This document shows positions 7,612-15,169 of a DNA stretch of 64,000 bases, piece after piece; positions within the stretch are counted from its first letter, which is position 1, and each line of letters begins with the position of its first letter. The position numbers and the translations under genes are program-made. Source of the stretch: Leadbetterella byssophila_A. Its GTDB lineage: Bacteria; Bacteroidota; Bacteroidia; Cytophagales; Spirosomataceae. Under the pieces are notes generated by a model. It searched no databases. It had not been told where the DNA came from and was given only the letters and a program-made list of their open reading frames with translations. The DNA is taken from NCBI GenBank assembly GCA_040394735.1, contig JBEBRR010000010.1, positions 8,989 through 72,988 on the forward strand. Reading direction: 5' to 3'.

Positions 7612-9015
7612 TTAATCCTGCAGCAGTTCGCGCGGGTCGGTTACCACACCGGACACCGCTGCTGCTGCGGCTACCAGCGGCGAGGCCAGCAGGGTTCTTG
7701 AGTTCGGACCCTGGCGACCCTCAAAGTTCCGGTTGGAGGTAGATACGGCCAGCTTACCCGAAGGAATCTTGTCGTCGTTCATGGCCAGGCAGGCGGAGCA
7801 GCCCGGTTGACGGAGCTCAAATCCTGCTTCCGTAAGAATATCGTATATTCCTTCTTCACGGATCTGCTTTTCCACAATATGTGAGCCGGGCACTAACCAG
7901 GCTGTAATATGGTCTGCTTTTCTGCGACCTTTGACAATGGAGGCAAACGCCCGGAAATCTTCAATCCTTCCGTTGGTACAGCTTCCGAGGAAGACATAAT
8001 CTACTTCCTTACCCAGCATGGTTTCACCTTCGTTGAAGCCCATATAGTTCAGTGATTTCTTATAGCTGGCTTCCCCGTCCTTTACTTCGGCTGAGCCGGG
8101 TATACTCTGTGTGATCCCTATCCCCATGCCCGGATTGGTGCCGTAAGTGATCTGCGGTTCAATGTCTTCGGCCCGGTAGTTAAGCTCCAGGTCGAATTCC
8201 GCGCCTTCTTCGGTTTTTAACTCTTTCCACTGCTCTATATAATTGTCCCATTCTGCACCTTTAGGGGCTTTTTCCCGGCCCTTCAGCCAGTTAAAAGTGG
8301 TTTCATCCGGAGCGATCATTCCGCCCCGGGCGCCCATTTCAATAGACATATTACATACGGTCATCCGTCCCTCCATGCTCATATTCTCAAAAACGTCACC
8401 GGCGTATTCGGCAAAATAGCCGGTAGCGCCTGATGCGGAGATCTGCGAGATGATATAGAGCACCACGTCTTTGGGTGTTACGCCTTTTCCCAGCTTCCCG
8501 TTAATGGTGATGCGCATCTTTTTAGGCTTGGGCTGCATGATACATTGTGAAGCCAGTACCATCTCTACTTCAGAGGTACCGATACCAAAGGCAATACAGC
8601 CGAACGCACCGTGGGTGGATGTATGCGAATCACCGCATACAATGGTCATGCCCGGAAGGGTAATACCGTTTTCAGGCCCAACCACGTGCACAATTCCGTT
8701 TTTGTTATGCCCGAGGCCCCAATGCGAAATCCCGTATCTGGTGGTATTGCTTTCCAGGGCCTTCAGCTGATTGGCCGAAAGCGGATCCTCTACCGGCAGA
8801 TGCTGATTTACCGTAGGGGTATTATGATCGGCCGTGGCAAATGTTCTTTGCGGATACATTACGCCGATGCCCCTGTTCTCTAATCCGAGAAATGCCACGG
8901 GACTGGTTACCTCGTGAATAAAATGCCGGTCAATGAACAGGACGTCCGGCCCGTCCTCTACATGCTTAATTACGTGACTGTCCCAAACTTTGTCGAAAAG
9001 CGTCTTTTGTGCCAT
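7612..9015 (-). CDS. leuC: 3-isopropylmalate dehydratase large subunit
   Basis: Catalytic iron-sulfur subunit of isopropylmalate isomerase. 467 residues, normal length for the bacterial form. The three [4Fe-4S] ligands are Cys346 (GSCTNGR) and Cys406/Cys409 (GCSAC). CGDSHTSTHG (127-136) and the N-terminal TLFDKVWDSHV also match the family. First gene of the minus-strand leu operon. The 256 bases upstream (9016-9271), shared with a divergent SPFH gene, hold no full TAnnTTTG match for this direction; CAACTTTG at 9045-9052 (read on minus) is the nearest. No leader peptide rich in Leu codons or T-box was recognised. Confidence 0.96.
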   Translation of the reverse strand: MAQKTLFDKVWDSHVIKHVEDGPDVLFIDRHFIHEVTSPVAFLGLENRGIGVMYPQRTFATADHNTPTVNQHLPVEDPLSANQLKALESNTTRYGISHWGLGHNKNGIVHVVGPENGITLPGMTIVCGDSHTSTHGAFGCIAFGIGTSEVEMVLASQCIMQPKPKKMRITINGKLGKGVTPKDVVLYIISQISASGATGYFAEYAGDVFENMSMEGRMTVCNMSIEMGARGGMIAPDETTFNWLKGREKAPKGAEWDNYIEQWKELKTEEGAEFDLELNYRAEDIEPQITYGTNPGMGIGITQSIPGSAEVKDGEASYKKSLNYMGFNEGETMLGKEVDYVFLGSCTNGRIEDFRAFASIVKGRRKADHITAWLVPGSHIVEKQIREEGIYDILTEAGFELRQPGCSACLAMNDDKIPSGKLAVSTSNRNFEGRQGPNSRTLLASPLVAAAAAVSGVVTDPRELLQD

Positions 9016-9198
9016 ATGATACCAGGTTGTTTATAACAAGAATCCAAAGTTGAACCAAATTTTAGGTTTTTTCAACAGGATAGCAGTTCAAATAATAACG
9101 AAATTAGTCCAAATGGATTGTTTGGGCTTTATTTAAACTCTTTCTAACAGGAAATGCTATCCGGTGGTAAAGCTATTTTGCCACTTAACCGGGAGGTC

Positions 9199-9228
9199 TT
9201 GTGTATTTCATAAAATGGACTATTTTTG
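9199..9228 (+). promoter_or_regulatory. Promoter of the SPFH gene: TTG - 19 bases - TATTTTTG
   Basis: TTG at 9199-9201 and TATTTTTG at 9221-9228 with a 19-base spacer match the Bacteroidota -33/-7 promoter well. Predicted start near 9233 leaves a leader of about 40 bases before the ATG at 9272. Confidence 0.65.
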
Positions 9229-9271
9229 ATAGGAAACCATCCAATCATTCACTCTTAAACACGATACACAT

Positions 9272-10240
9272 ATGTTTACATTCCTTCTTATTCTACTTCT
9301 CCTCACCGTGGTGCTTTTCGCTCATTTTGCAACGCGCCTTAAGGTTTTTCAGTGGGTTTACGATGCCGGTGGCGGTCGCCGGCTGAAAGTCAACTATAAG
9401 TTGCTGGTAGGAACCGTAGTGGCATTTTTCGTCATTCTCTTCCAGCCCTATGACCTGGTCAGGATCAACGCGGGTGCTGTAGGGTTGAAAGAGTCGCTGA
9501 TCGGTGATAACCGGGGCATCGGCTCCGTAAAGCTGGTATCGGGTTTCCAGATCTATAATAAATACTTTGAACGGGTGTATGAAATAGAAACCGACCAGAA
9601 AAACGTGCATTATGAAACCCTGGGGGTGATTGTGAAAGGCGGGTTCAGCTGCAAGATCAAACCTACATTTAACTACAAGGTGAAGCCGGAAAACGCCAAC
9701 CAGCTTTTTGTGGAACTGCGCCAGACGTTCAAGCAGGGCGGACTGAAAGCAGTGGAAACCACCTGGCTGGAAACGGCTATCCTGGGGGGCGTGAATGATG
9801 TGTCGAACCGCTTCGCAGTAGATTCTATTTTTAACCACCGCGAAGCCTTTGAGCAGCAGATCGGGCTGGAAGTAAATAAGCGTGTGGGGAAATATTTTGA
9901 AGTGACCCAGCTTCGTACCAATATTCTGCCGCCGGAGTCCCTGCAGAAGTCTATTGAGGGAAAAACCAAGGCTATACAGGAAGCCGAAGAGTTTGAGTTC
10001 CGTGCCAAACGGGCTGTGGCGGAGAACAAGGAGAAGGTAGCCCGGGCACAGGGAGATTATGAAGCAGCGCTCCTGGAGGCCAAAACCAAGGAAGCGCTTT
10101 CCCAGCCCAAGATGCTTGAGCTTTACCGGGCTGAAACGGAAAGAACCTGGGCGGAGAAAGGGGTAAGTCCTTACGGGTCCAATAACACCATTATTGTAGG
10201 GAAACCGGACCAGAACCTGCTGCTGAACCTGAAGAAATAG
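9272..10240 (+). CDS. SPFH/Band 7 (prohibitin-like) membrane protein
   Basis: SPFH proteins form ring or cage scaffolds on membranes; substrates are not predictable. 322 residues: one hydrophobic segment at 2-19, a short polar stretch (DAGGGRRLKVNYK), a second hydrophobic segment at about 43-58, then an SPFH domain (about 60-215) and an Ala/Glu/Lys-rich helical region (about 215-290, KTKAIQEAEEFEFRAKRA and similar) that should form coiled coil. The C terminus is short (GKPDQNLLLNLKK). Stands alone between the leu operon and a convergent membrane protein, with its own promoter. No NfeD-type partner is adjacent. Prohibitin homologue is the best description. Confidence 0.83.
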   Translation: MFTFLLILLLLTVVLFAHFATRLKVFQWVYDAGGGRRLKVNYKLLVGTVVAFFVILFQPYDLVRINAGAVGLKESLIGDNRGIGSVKLVSGFQIYNKYFERVYEIETDQKNVHYETLGVIVKGGFSCKIKPTFNYKVKPENANQLFVELRQTFKQGGLKAVETTWLETAILGGVNDVSNRFAVDSIFNHREAFEQQIGLEVNKRVGKYFEVTQLRTNILPPESLQKSIEGKTKAIQEAEEFEFRAKRAVAENKEKVARAQGDYEAALLEAKTKEALSQPKMLELYRAETERTWAEKGVSPYGSNNTIIVGKPDQNLLLNLKK

Positions 10241-10244
10241 CGGA

Positions 10245-10360
10245 ATGTAAACGACGCAGATTTTATGATTACATGCCACAGATGCACAGATCTGTATTTG
10301 TGCATCTGTGGCTACAACATTTAGGCATTCTGCTTGTCATAAAATCTGCGTCGTTTGCAT
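10245..10360. repeat. Nested inverted repeat between convergent genes
   Basis: Outer arms 10245-10268 and 10337-10360 pair at 23 of 24 positions; an inner perfect pair, 10275-10288 and 10299-10312 (GCCACAGATGCACA and its complement), has a 10-base loop. The two are separated by unpaired bases, so a two-tier hairpin can form on either strand. Located between the SPFH gene (plus) and the GT39-like gene (minus), it may serve as a terminator, but the wording resembles dispersed palindromic elements seen in many Bacteroidota genomes. Confidence 0.75.
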
Positions 10361-10370
10361 TTCAAAATAC

Positions 10371-11729
10371 TCATAGTTTCCCGCCCAGCTGAAAGATCAG
10401 GTAAATCACCGGGATAACGTACAGCGTAAACAGGAAAATATAAAAACCATACAGGGCCCGGGTAATGGTACTGTTCTTCATGACTGCCGCATTCCCCAGC
10501 AGGAAAGGTACTATGGTGGCCAGTAAGCCCGGGAAAATGTAAATGGCTTTCATAAAGACGAATGTCCGGCCGAAGAGGGAGAAAAGAACGGAAAAGCCCA
10601 GGAACCCGGCAATGTACAAAAGGTAAATCCAGGACTCATCCCGTTTAAGGTTCTCCCACCCTTTAAAGAGGTTCTTAAGAAGTAAAAAGAGACCGATGAA
10701 AAGAAGAAGAACAGGAAGGATGCCTACAGCAAGCGAAATACGGCCTACCACATTGATCAGTGGGCTGTCTGTTCTCCACTGGGCCGGCCAGTTATCAAAC
10801 CCGAGAAAATAAAAGCGGCCGTACACCTGGGAAAAATGCGAATGCATATGCTGGAACCGGAGCTTACCGGTATAAGACAGATGCGGATTACGGATCAGGT
10901 CAAAGTAATGAAACTTAAAATATCCCGAGTACACAGACCGGATACCCGGTATATACACCATATCGAGATGATAAAGGTGCGGCAGCTCATAGGTGGGCGT
11001 ATTATAGGTGAACAGCTTCCCGTTTTCCTTGTAATCCCGGATATAGCCGTTAAAAGAAAGGAAGGTGACGGCGCTCAGGAGTAAGCCTGCAAGGGCCGTT
11101 CCGAGGTAACCTTTTTTGAGCGAAAGACTGTAGTTCCGGTGAAGTACAGCAAGTACAATGAGAACGATCATTGTGGCAATAAAAAATACCCCGAAGTTAA
11201 GCTTGGCCATAGACCCCAGTACCAGCGAGGCAATAGTGATCAGCGTATATTTCAGGGAAGGCCTTTTGAACAGGTTAAGCACCGAATAGAGATTGATGGT
11301 TCCCAGGAGGATAATCAGTGCATCATTGGTCGCCTGGCCCGAAATGGCGATCAGTCGCGGATTTAAGGCAAAAAAAGCGAAAACCGCCATTTTCAACGTT
11401 TCCGGGAAGTTCAGCGGACGGATAAACCGCATGAAGAGGTAAACGGTAGCACAGCCGGCCACCGCGCTGAAAAGCTGGGCGGAGATATGCTGATAATACG
11501 GGGAGGTAATGCCCAGCAGGTTCCAGGTCTCTGCCACCAGGAAATGGTAGAGCTTGGGGTGGTAACATTGCCAGCATTGGGTAGACTTGGGCAGAATACC
11601 GAACCGGGCAATCAGCTCGATGACCGTAAAATGGTCATCGTTTGCATAGCCCCCGTTAACGAGTGCAAGAGACAAGATCAATAACCAGGACAGCCCCAGA
11701 ATTATTTTATACCCGTTTTTTTGAAACAT
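10371..11729 (-). CDS. Polytopic membrane protein, probable GT-C/GT39-like glycosyltransferase
   Basis: 452 residues, very hydrophobic, with about 10-11 predicted membrane spans and a first extracytoplasmic loop containing an acidic NDDH motif followed by a Cys-x-x-Cys pair (CWQCYHPKLYHFL, about residues 52-64). A conserved acidic residue in the first loop is characteristic of GT-C enzymes such as ArnT/PMT, which transfer sugars from polyprenyl-phosphate donors outside the membrane. Acceptor and donor are unknown. It is a single gene, convergent with the SPFH gene; a TAACTTTG box (11748-11755, minus) lies 18 bases before the ATG. Assignment rests on topology and the loop motif rather than a close match I can name. 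Confidence 0.6.
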   Translation of the reverse strand: MFQKNGYKIILGLSWLLILSLALVNGGYANDDHFTVIELIARFGILPKSTQCWQCYHPKLYHFLVAETWNLLGITSPYYQHISAQLFSAVAGCATVYLFMRFIRPLNFPETLKMAVFAFFALNPRLIAISGQATNDALIILLGTINLYSVLNLFKRPSLKYTLITIASLVLGSMAKLNFGVFFIATMIVLIVLAVLHRNYSLSLKKGYLGTALAGLLLSAVTFLSFNGYIRDYKENGKLFTYNTPTYELPHLYHLDMVYIPGIRSVYSGYFKFHYFDLIRNPHLSYTGKLRFQHMHSHFSQVYGRFYFLGFDNWPAQWRTDSPLINVVGRISLAVGILPVLLLFIGLFLLLKNLFKGWENLKRDESWIYLLYIAGFLGFSVLFSLFGRTFVFMKAIYIFPGLLATIVPFLLGNAAVMKNSTITRALYGFYIFLFTLYVIPVIYLIFQLGGKL

Positions 11730-11747
11730 AATCAGTTGTTAATCTTT

Positions 11748-11755
11748 CAAAGTTA
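11748..11755 (-). promoter_or_regulatory. TAnnTTTG -7 element before the GT39-like gene
   Basis: Read on the minus strand the bases are TAACTTTG, a full match. The ATG at 11729 would follow a leader of about 14 bases. No clear -33 TTG at normal spacing. Confidence 0.45.
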
Positions 11756-11783
11756 TTGAAATTTCTTCAGACTAAGGGAGCCT

Positions 11784-11822
11784 GAAAAAGAGAAACAGGA
11801 GCAGATAGTCTGCTCCTGTTTC
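11784..11822 (-). terminator. Intrinsic terminator of the susC-susD-PKD-GH16 operon
   Basis: Perfect 14-base arms, 11792-11805 and 11809-11822, with a 3-base loop. On the minus strand the stem is followed by TCTCTTTTTC. It lies 16 bases beyond the GH16 stop codon. Confidence 0.85.
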
Positions 11823-11838
11823 CGGAAAACAAAGAAAA

Positions 11839-12675
11839 TCAGGGTTGTACCAGGTCATATACCCGCACGTAATCTACTTCAAACTGTGCAGGGAAAGCCT
11901 GATCATCAATACCCTGCTGACCGCCCCAGTCACCTCCGATGGCCAGGTTGATCAGCCAGTGAAATTTCTTGTCAAACGGCCAGGCTTTAAAGTCGCGCTT
12001 TTCATTGGAGAAGCTGAAAATCCGGGCGTCATTGACATAACCGTTAATGTAATCGGGGGTCCAGTCTATACGGTAGAGCTGAAATTCCGTAGTTACATTT
12101 TCAATTTTTTTGGTAGCGGTCTTCTGAGTGCCGATAGAATGGTGATAATCTTTGGTATGAACGCTGATATGCACCACATCGGGATCATAGCCTACATGTT
12201 CCAGGATATCAATTTCTCCCGAATTCGGCCAGTCGCCGTAGGTCCAGTCGGTAGGCAGCATCCATACCGCAGGCCAGGTACCCCGGCCCGAAGCGGCTTT
12301 GGCGCGTACCTCAAACCTGCCGTACAGAAAATCCCCCTTTCCTTTGCTGACCAGCCGGGCAGAAGTGTAGTCCAGGCCTTCCATTTTTTCCTTTCTTGCC
12401 GTGATCTTTAAGGTTCCGCCTGAAACATGCACATTTTCTTTGCGGGCTTCCGTATAATACTGGAGCTCGTTATTTCCCCAGCCGTTATGGGGTGAGCCCA
12501 CATCATAACTCCATTTGGAAGGGTCGGGAAGGCCCTCATAATTGAATTCATCGGACCAGGACGGCGTATTGCTGAACGCATATTCCACTGGCTGAGGTTC
12601 CGGAATATTCGGTTTATTGTTCTCAGACGGCGCACACGTAACCAGCAGGGGTAAAAGAAGAATGGCTTTTCTCAT
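11839..12675 (-). CDS. Glycoside hydrolase family 16 lipoprotein (laminarinase/beta-glucanase type)
   Basis: Retaining endo-glucanase; GH16 enzymes of this type cut beta-1,3- or mixed-linked glucans. With the start at 12675 the protein has 278 residues and a short lipoprotein signal, LLPLLVTC, Cys at 14. The catalytic signature is GEIDILEHVG with nucleophile Glu154, Asp156 and acid/base Glu159; WWPA-like TWPAVWMLP precedes it, and GRFEVRAK and WLINLAIGGDWGG flank the cleft. A start at 12696 is also possible; an earlier ATG (12759) lies inside the upstream gene and is unlikely. Last gene of the glucan locus, 31 bases after the PKD lipoprotein. It should be surface- or periplasm-anchored and produce oligosaccharides for SusCD. 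Exact linkage specificity is inferred. Confidence 0.92.
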   Translation of the reverse strand: MRKAILLLPLLVTCAPSENNKPNIPEPQPVEYAFSNTPSWSDEFNYEGLPDPSKWSYDVGSPHNGWGNNELQYYTEARKENVHVSGGTLKITARKEKMEGLDYTSARLVSKGKGDFLYGRFEVRAKAASGRGTWPAVWMLPTDWTYGDWPNSGEIDILEHVGYDPDVVHISVHTKDYHHSIGTQKTATKKIENVTTEFQLYRIDWTPDYINGYVNDARIFSFSNEKRDFKAWPFDKKFHWLINLAIGGDWGGQQGIDDQAFPAQFEVDYVRVYDLVQP

Positions 12676-12706
12676 GAAATAGCTGATAATGTCCATAAAC
12701 AGAATT

Positions 12707-13627
12707 TTAGAAAGAACGCAAGGTGAATGTCCACCAGGCGTCACCACCGATATTGACACCTACTTTCAGCAGATCATAGCCTTTACCACCCGCATTTTTC
12801 GTCATCTCGAGGATATCGTACACAATGGCATCTCCTACCGGTCCGGAGGGGGTTTCTCCCCCGTTATGGGCTTTTTTCACCCCGATATGGGCTCCTTTGC
12901 CGATCAGCTGAAGTTGCCCCAGCTTTCTCGCCCCTGTGCCTTCACTTACTGAAAAGCGGAAAGAACCGGATTTCCATAATGCCTGGTTGCCTGTAAGGTT
13001 ACCTTCCGGCTCACAGCCCGAACTGTTCTTTCCGAGGTAGCCGTCAGCAAAGAAATCGCCTTTGTTATCGTAGACAAAGGTACCTTCGGAATTGAAATGA
13101 AAAGTAAATTCGTCATTAAATTCACAGGCACGGTCTTTCACCGCACCGGCATCGCTGGCCCACCAGCTGCCGTCATCCGTTCCGGGCCCCACCTTAAAGG
13201 CGCCCGGCTCAGGATTGAGCTTCCATTTTTTCTGGGAACATCCGGCAATAAATCCGAGGGCGCGGGTATCGCTGCAGGCATCAGGGTCATTCTGGCTTAC
13301 GTTTACCGGCTTGGTCACCGAGGTCATGCCGCCCTGGGCCACTATATCAAGCTTCACATGGTAGGAGCCTGCAAATATAAGTCCTACTTCCACCTCATTG
13401 CCCTGGAACTTCTGGCCGCTGTTCACGATTGTCCAATGGGCAATAGATGGCCCGGAAGTTTTGTTGACCAGCTTAATTTTACCCGGAGCTACTTCCGTGG
13501 CTTCAAAATCAGCCTGTGGAAGAGCGTTTAAGGTCAGGTCATCTCCCTCTACCTTACAGGAGAGAAGGCTTAGCAGCACACCGCTCATGAGGTATGCTCT
13601 TAAAGTGCTTTTATATTGGGTCTTCAT
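12707..13627 (-). CDS. PKD-domain lipoprotein of the glucan locus, probable surface glycan-binding protein
   Basis: 306 residues with lipoprotein signal ending LLSLLSC (Cys24). Residues about 35-125 form a PKD-like beta-sandwich (ADFEATEVAPGKIKLVNKT, IAHWTIVNSGQKFQG). The rest is a Trp- and Gly-rich domain (KKWKLNPEPGAFKVGPG, SWWASD, TFHFNSEGTFVYDNKG, AWWTFTLRS) with paired aromatics typical of carbohydrate-binding faces; I cannot name that domain. Position between susD and GH16 is where surface glycan-binding proteins are usually encoded. The stop of susD (13639-13641) overlaps an in-frame ATG at 13642 (ATGA), so that start, adding five residues, is an alternative that would give coupling. 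Binding function is inferred from context. Confidence 0.75.
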   Translation of the reverse strand: MKTQYKSTLRAYLMSGVLLSLLSCKVEGDDLTLNALPQADFEATEVAPGKIKLVNKTSGPSIAHWTIVNSGQKFQGNEVEVGLIFAGSYHVKLDIVAQGGMTSVTKPVNVSQNDPDACSDTRALGFIAGCSQKKWKLNPEPGAFKVGPGTDDGSWWASDAGAVKDRACEFNDEFTFHFNSEGTFVYDNKGDFFADGYLGKNSSGCEPEGNLTGNQALWKSGSFRFSVSEGTGARKLGQLQLIGKGAHIGVKKAHNGGETPSGPVGDAIVYDILEMTKNAGGKGYDLLKVGVNIGGDAWWTFTLRSF

Positions 13628-13638
13628 TATTGTTCTGC

Positions 13639-15156
13639 TCATTTGGTTCCACCATATTCTTTGTTCTGTTCCAGTTTGGTATTGTCCAGTTCCAGGAGAG
13701 GGATAGGCAATACTTCGTGTTTCCCGGCTACAAAGCCCCGGTCGGCAAGATGGGTGGCTGCGTCCCCCCACCGTACAATATCAAACCAGCGCTGGCCTTC
13801 GCCTGCCAGCTCCAGACGCCTTTCCTTTTTAACATTATCAAAGGTGGCTGCCACTGCCGGAAGCCCTACCCTGGCCCTTACCGCATTGAGAAGAGCCGCT
13901 GCCCGTGAGGCATTCCCGCCGCCGCGTACCAGGGCTTCTGCTTCCATCAGGTAGGTGTCTGCCAGGCGGATCTCGTAAATATTCTGGGGGAAGTTCAGCT
14001 CAAAAGTTCCGGCACCTTTCCAGCGGTTGGCTTCACGGCCGGCATATTTTTCCAGAAAATAACCTGTGTCCATATAGCCCGGAGTATAGGTGGCCTTTCC
14101 TTCCGCCTCCAGTTTTTTCATGTCAGCTACGGTGTAGGGGTACCGCGGGTCTCCCTGCAGGGCATTGACCAGGTTCTCGGTTAGGGGAAGGAAACCCCAG
14201 CCGGAAACATAGTCCGGTCCCGATGCGCCCGCGCTGTAACCCCGGGGTCCGATCATGATGTTCAGGATATTCCCTTCCGTACAGTTGATGCAGCCCCAGT
14301 CACCTACCGATGTATTGGTGAAAGAGAGCTCCAGAATAGATTCACTGTTGAACTTATTATCTACTTTGAAAAGATCACCGTACTGAGCAAGCAGGCGGTA
14401 GCCGTAGCGGCTGGTCTGTCCCGGCTCACCGTTGACGTCCGCCAGCTGCTGGGCTGCCTGCTGGAATTTCTCCTGCTGAAGAAATACCTTTCCCAACAGC
14501 GCTTTGGCTGTACCCTGCGAAGCCCTTCCGGCCTCGGTTTCTGTGGCAATTCTTTCGGGCAGGTCTGCAGCGGCCTCTTCCAGGTCTTTCTCAATAAGGG
14601 CATACACATCGGCCGGGCTGGCCTGCTCCACCTGGTAAATTTCATCGCCGGTCAGCGGCTGGTCAATCAGGGGGATATTTCTGAAATAACGCACCAGGTC
14701 AAAGTAGAAGAATGCCCTCAGGAACTTGGCTTCCGCCGCAAAGCGTGTTTTTTCACTGTCACTCATGGGAACATCCGGGAGCTTCTGGAGCAGCACATTG
14801 GCCCGCATGATACCCATGTAATTCCGGTACCAGAGATCGGCCTGCGGCCCTACAGCCGGCGTGAGCGTGTAGTTGGACCAGGCCTGCAGATGCGGGAGAT
14901 CGGAAGAACCGCCGCCTCCGGCATAATGATCGTCTGATGCTGCAGAGGTAGCCAGGATCTTGGTGGTATAGTTAGAAGCCTGGTAACCCAGCACATCGTA
15001 GATCGCCACCAGCCCGTTATAGGCTTCCTGGCGGTTTTTATAATAATTGCTTTCCAGGTCTGTACCCCGGGGTTTCAGCTCCAGGAAGTTGTCTTTACAC
15101 CCTGTTAACCCGGTGAAGAGCAGGATGAAGGCAAGGTGATTAAAATATCTTTTCAT
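13639..15156 (-). CDS. SusD/RagB family nutrient-binding outer membrane lipoprotein
   Basis: SusD-like lipoproteins form the lid over a SusC porin and bind glycans at the cell surface. 505 residues from the ATG at 15156. Lipobox GLTGC with Cys20, followed by KDNFLELKPRG, the usual start of mature SusD proteins. TPR-like helices are visible (for example EKTRFAAEAKFLRAFFYFDLVRYFRNIPL, only partly quoted: KFLRAFFYFDLVRYF), and the C terminus carries RRLELAGEGQRWFDIVRWG, the family signature. The gene starts 13 bases after susC. Glycan identity is inferred from the GH16 neighbour: a beta-1,3- or mixed-linkage glucan. Confidence 0.95.
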   Translation of the reverse strand: MKRYFNHLAFILLFTGLTGCKDNFLELKPRGTDLESNYYKNRQEAYNGLVAIYDVLGYQASNYTTKILATSAASDDHYAGGGGSSDLPHLQAWSNYTLTPAVGPQADLWYRNYMGIMRANVLLQKLPDVPMSDSEKTRFAAEAKFLRAFFYFDLVRYFRNIPLIDQPLTGDEIYQVEQASPADVYALIEKDLEEAAADLPERIATETEAGRASQGTAKALLGKVFLQQEKFQQAAQQLADVNGEPGQTSRYGYRLLAQYGDLFKVDNKFNSESILELSFTNTSVGDWGCINCTEGNILNIMIGPRGYSAGASGPDYVSGWGFLPLTENLVNALQGDPRYPYTVADMKKLEAEGKATYTPGYMDTGYFLEKYAGREANRWKGAGTFELNFPQNIYEIRLADTYLMEAEALVRGGGNASRAAALLNAVRARVGLPAVAATFDNVKKERRLELAGEGQRWFDIVRWGDAATHLADRGFVAGKHEVLPIPLLELDNTKLEQNKEYGGTK

Positions 15157-15169
15157 TTTTTGTGACCGA

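Noticed and set aside
9016..9271. Leucine attenuator, T-box or riboswitch before leuC
   Set aside because: No run of Leu codons in a short frame, no T-box core and no clear alternative hairpins were seen.
9293..10279. 328-codon minus-strand frame opposite the SPFH gene
   Set aside because: Antisense shadow; the plus-strand frame has a good promoter, membrane spans and SPFH features.
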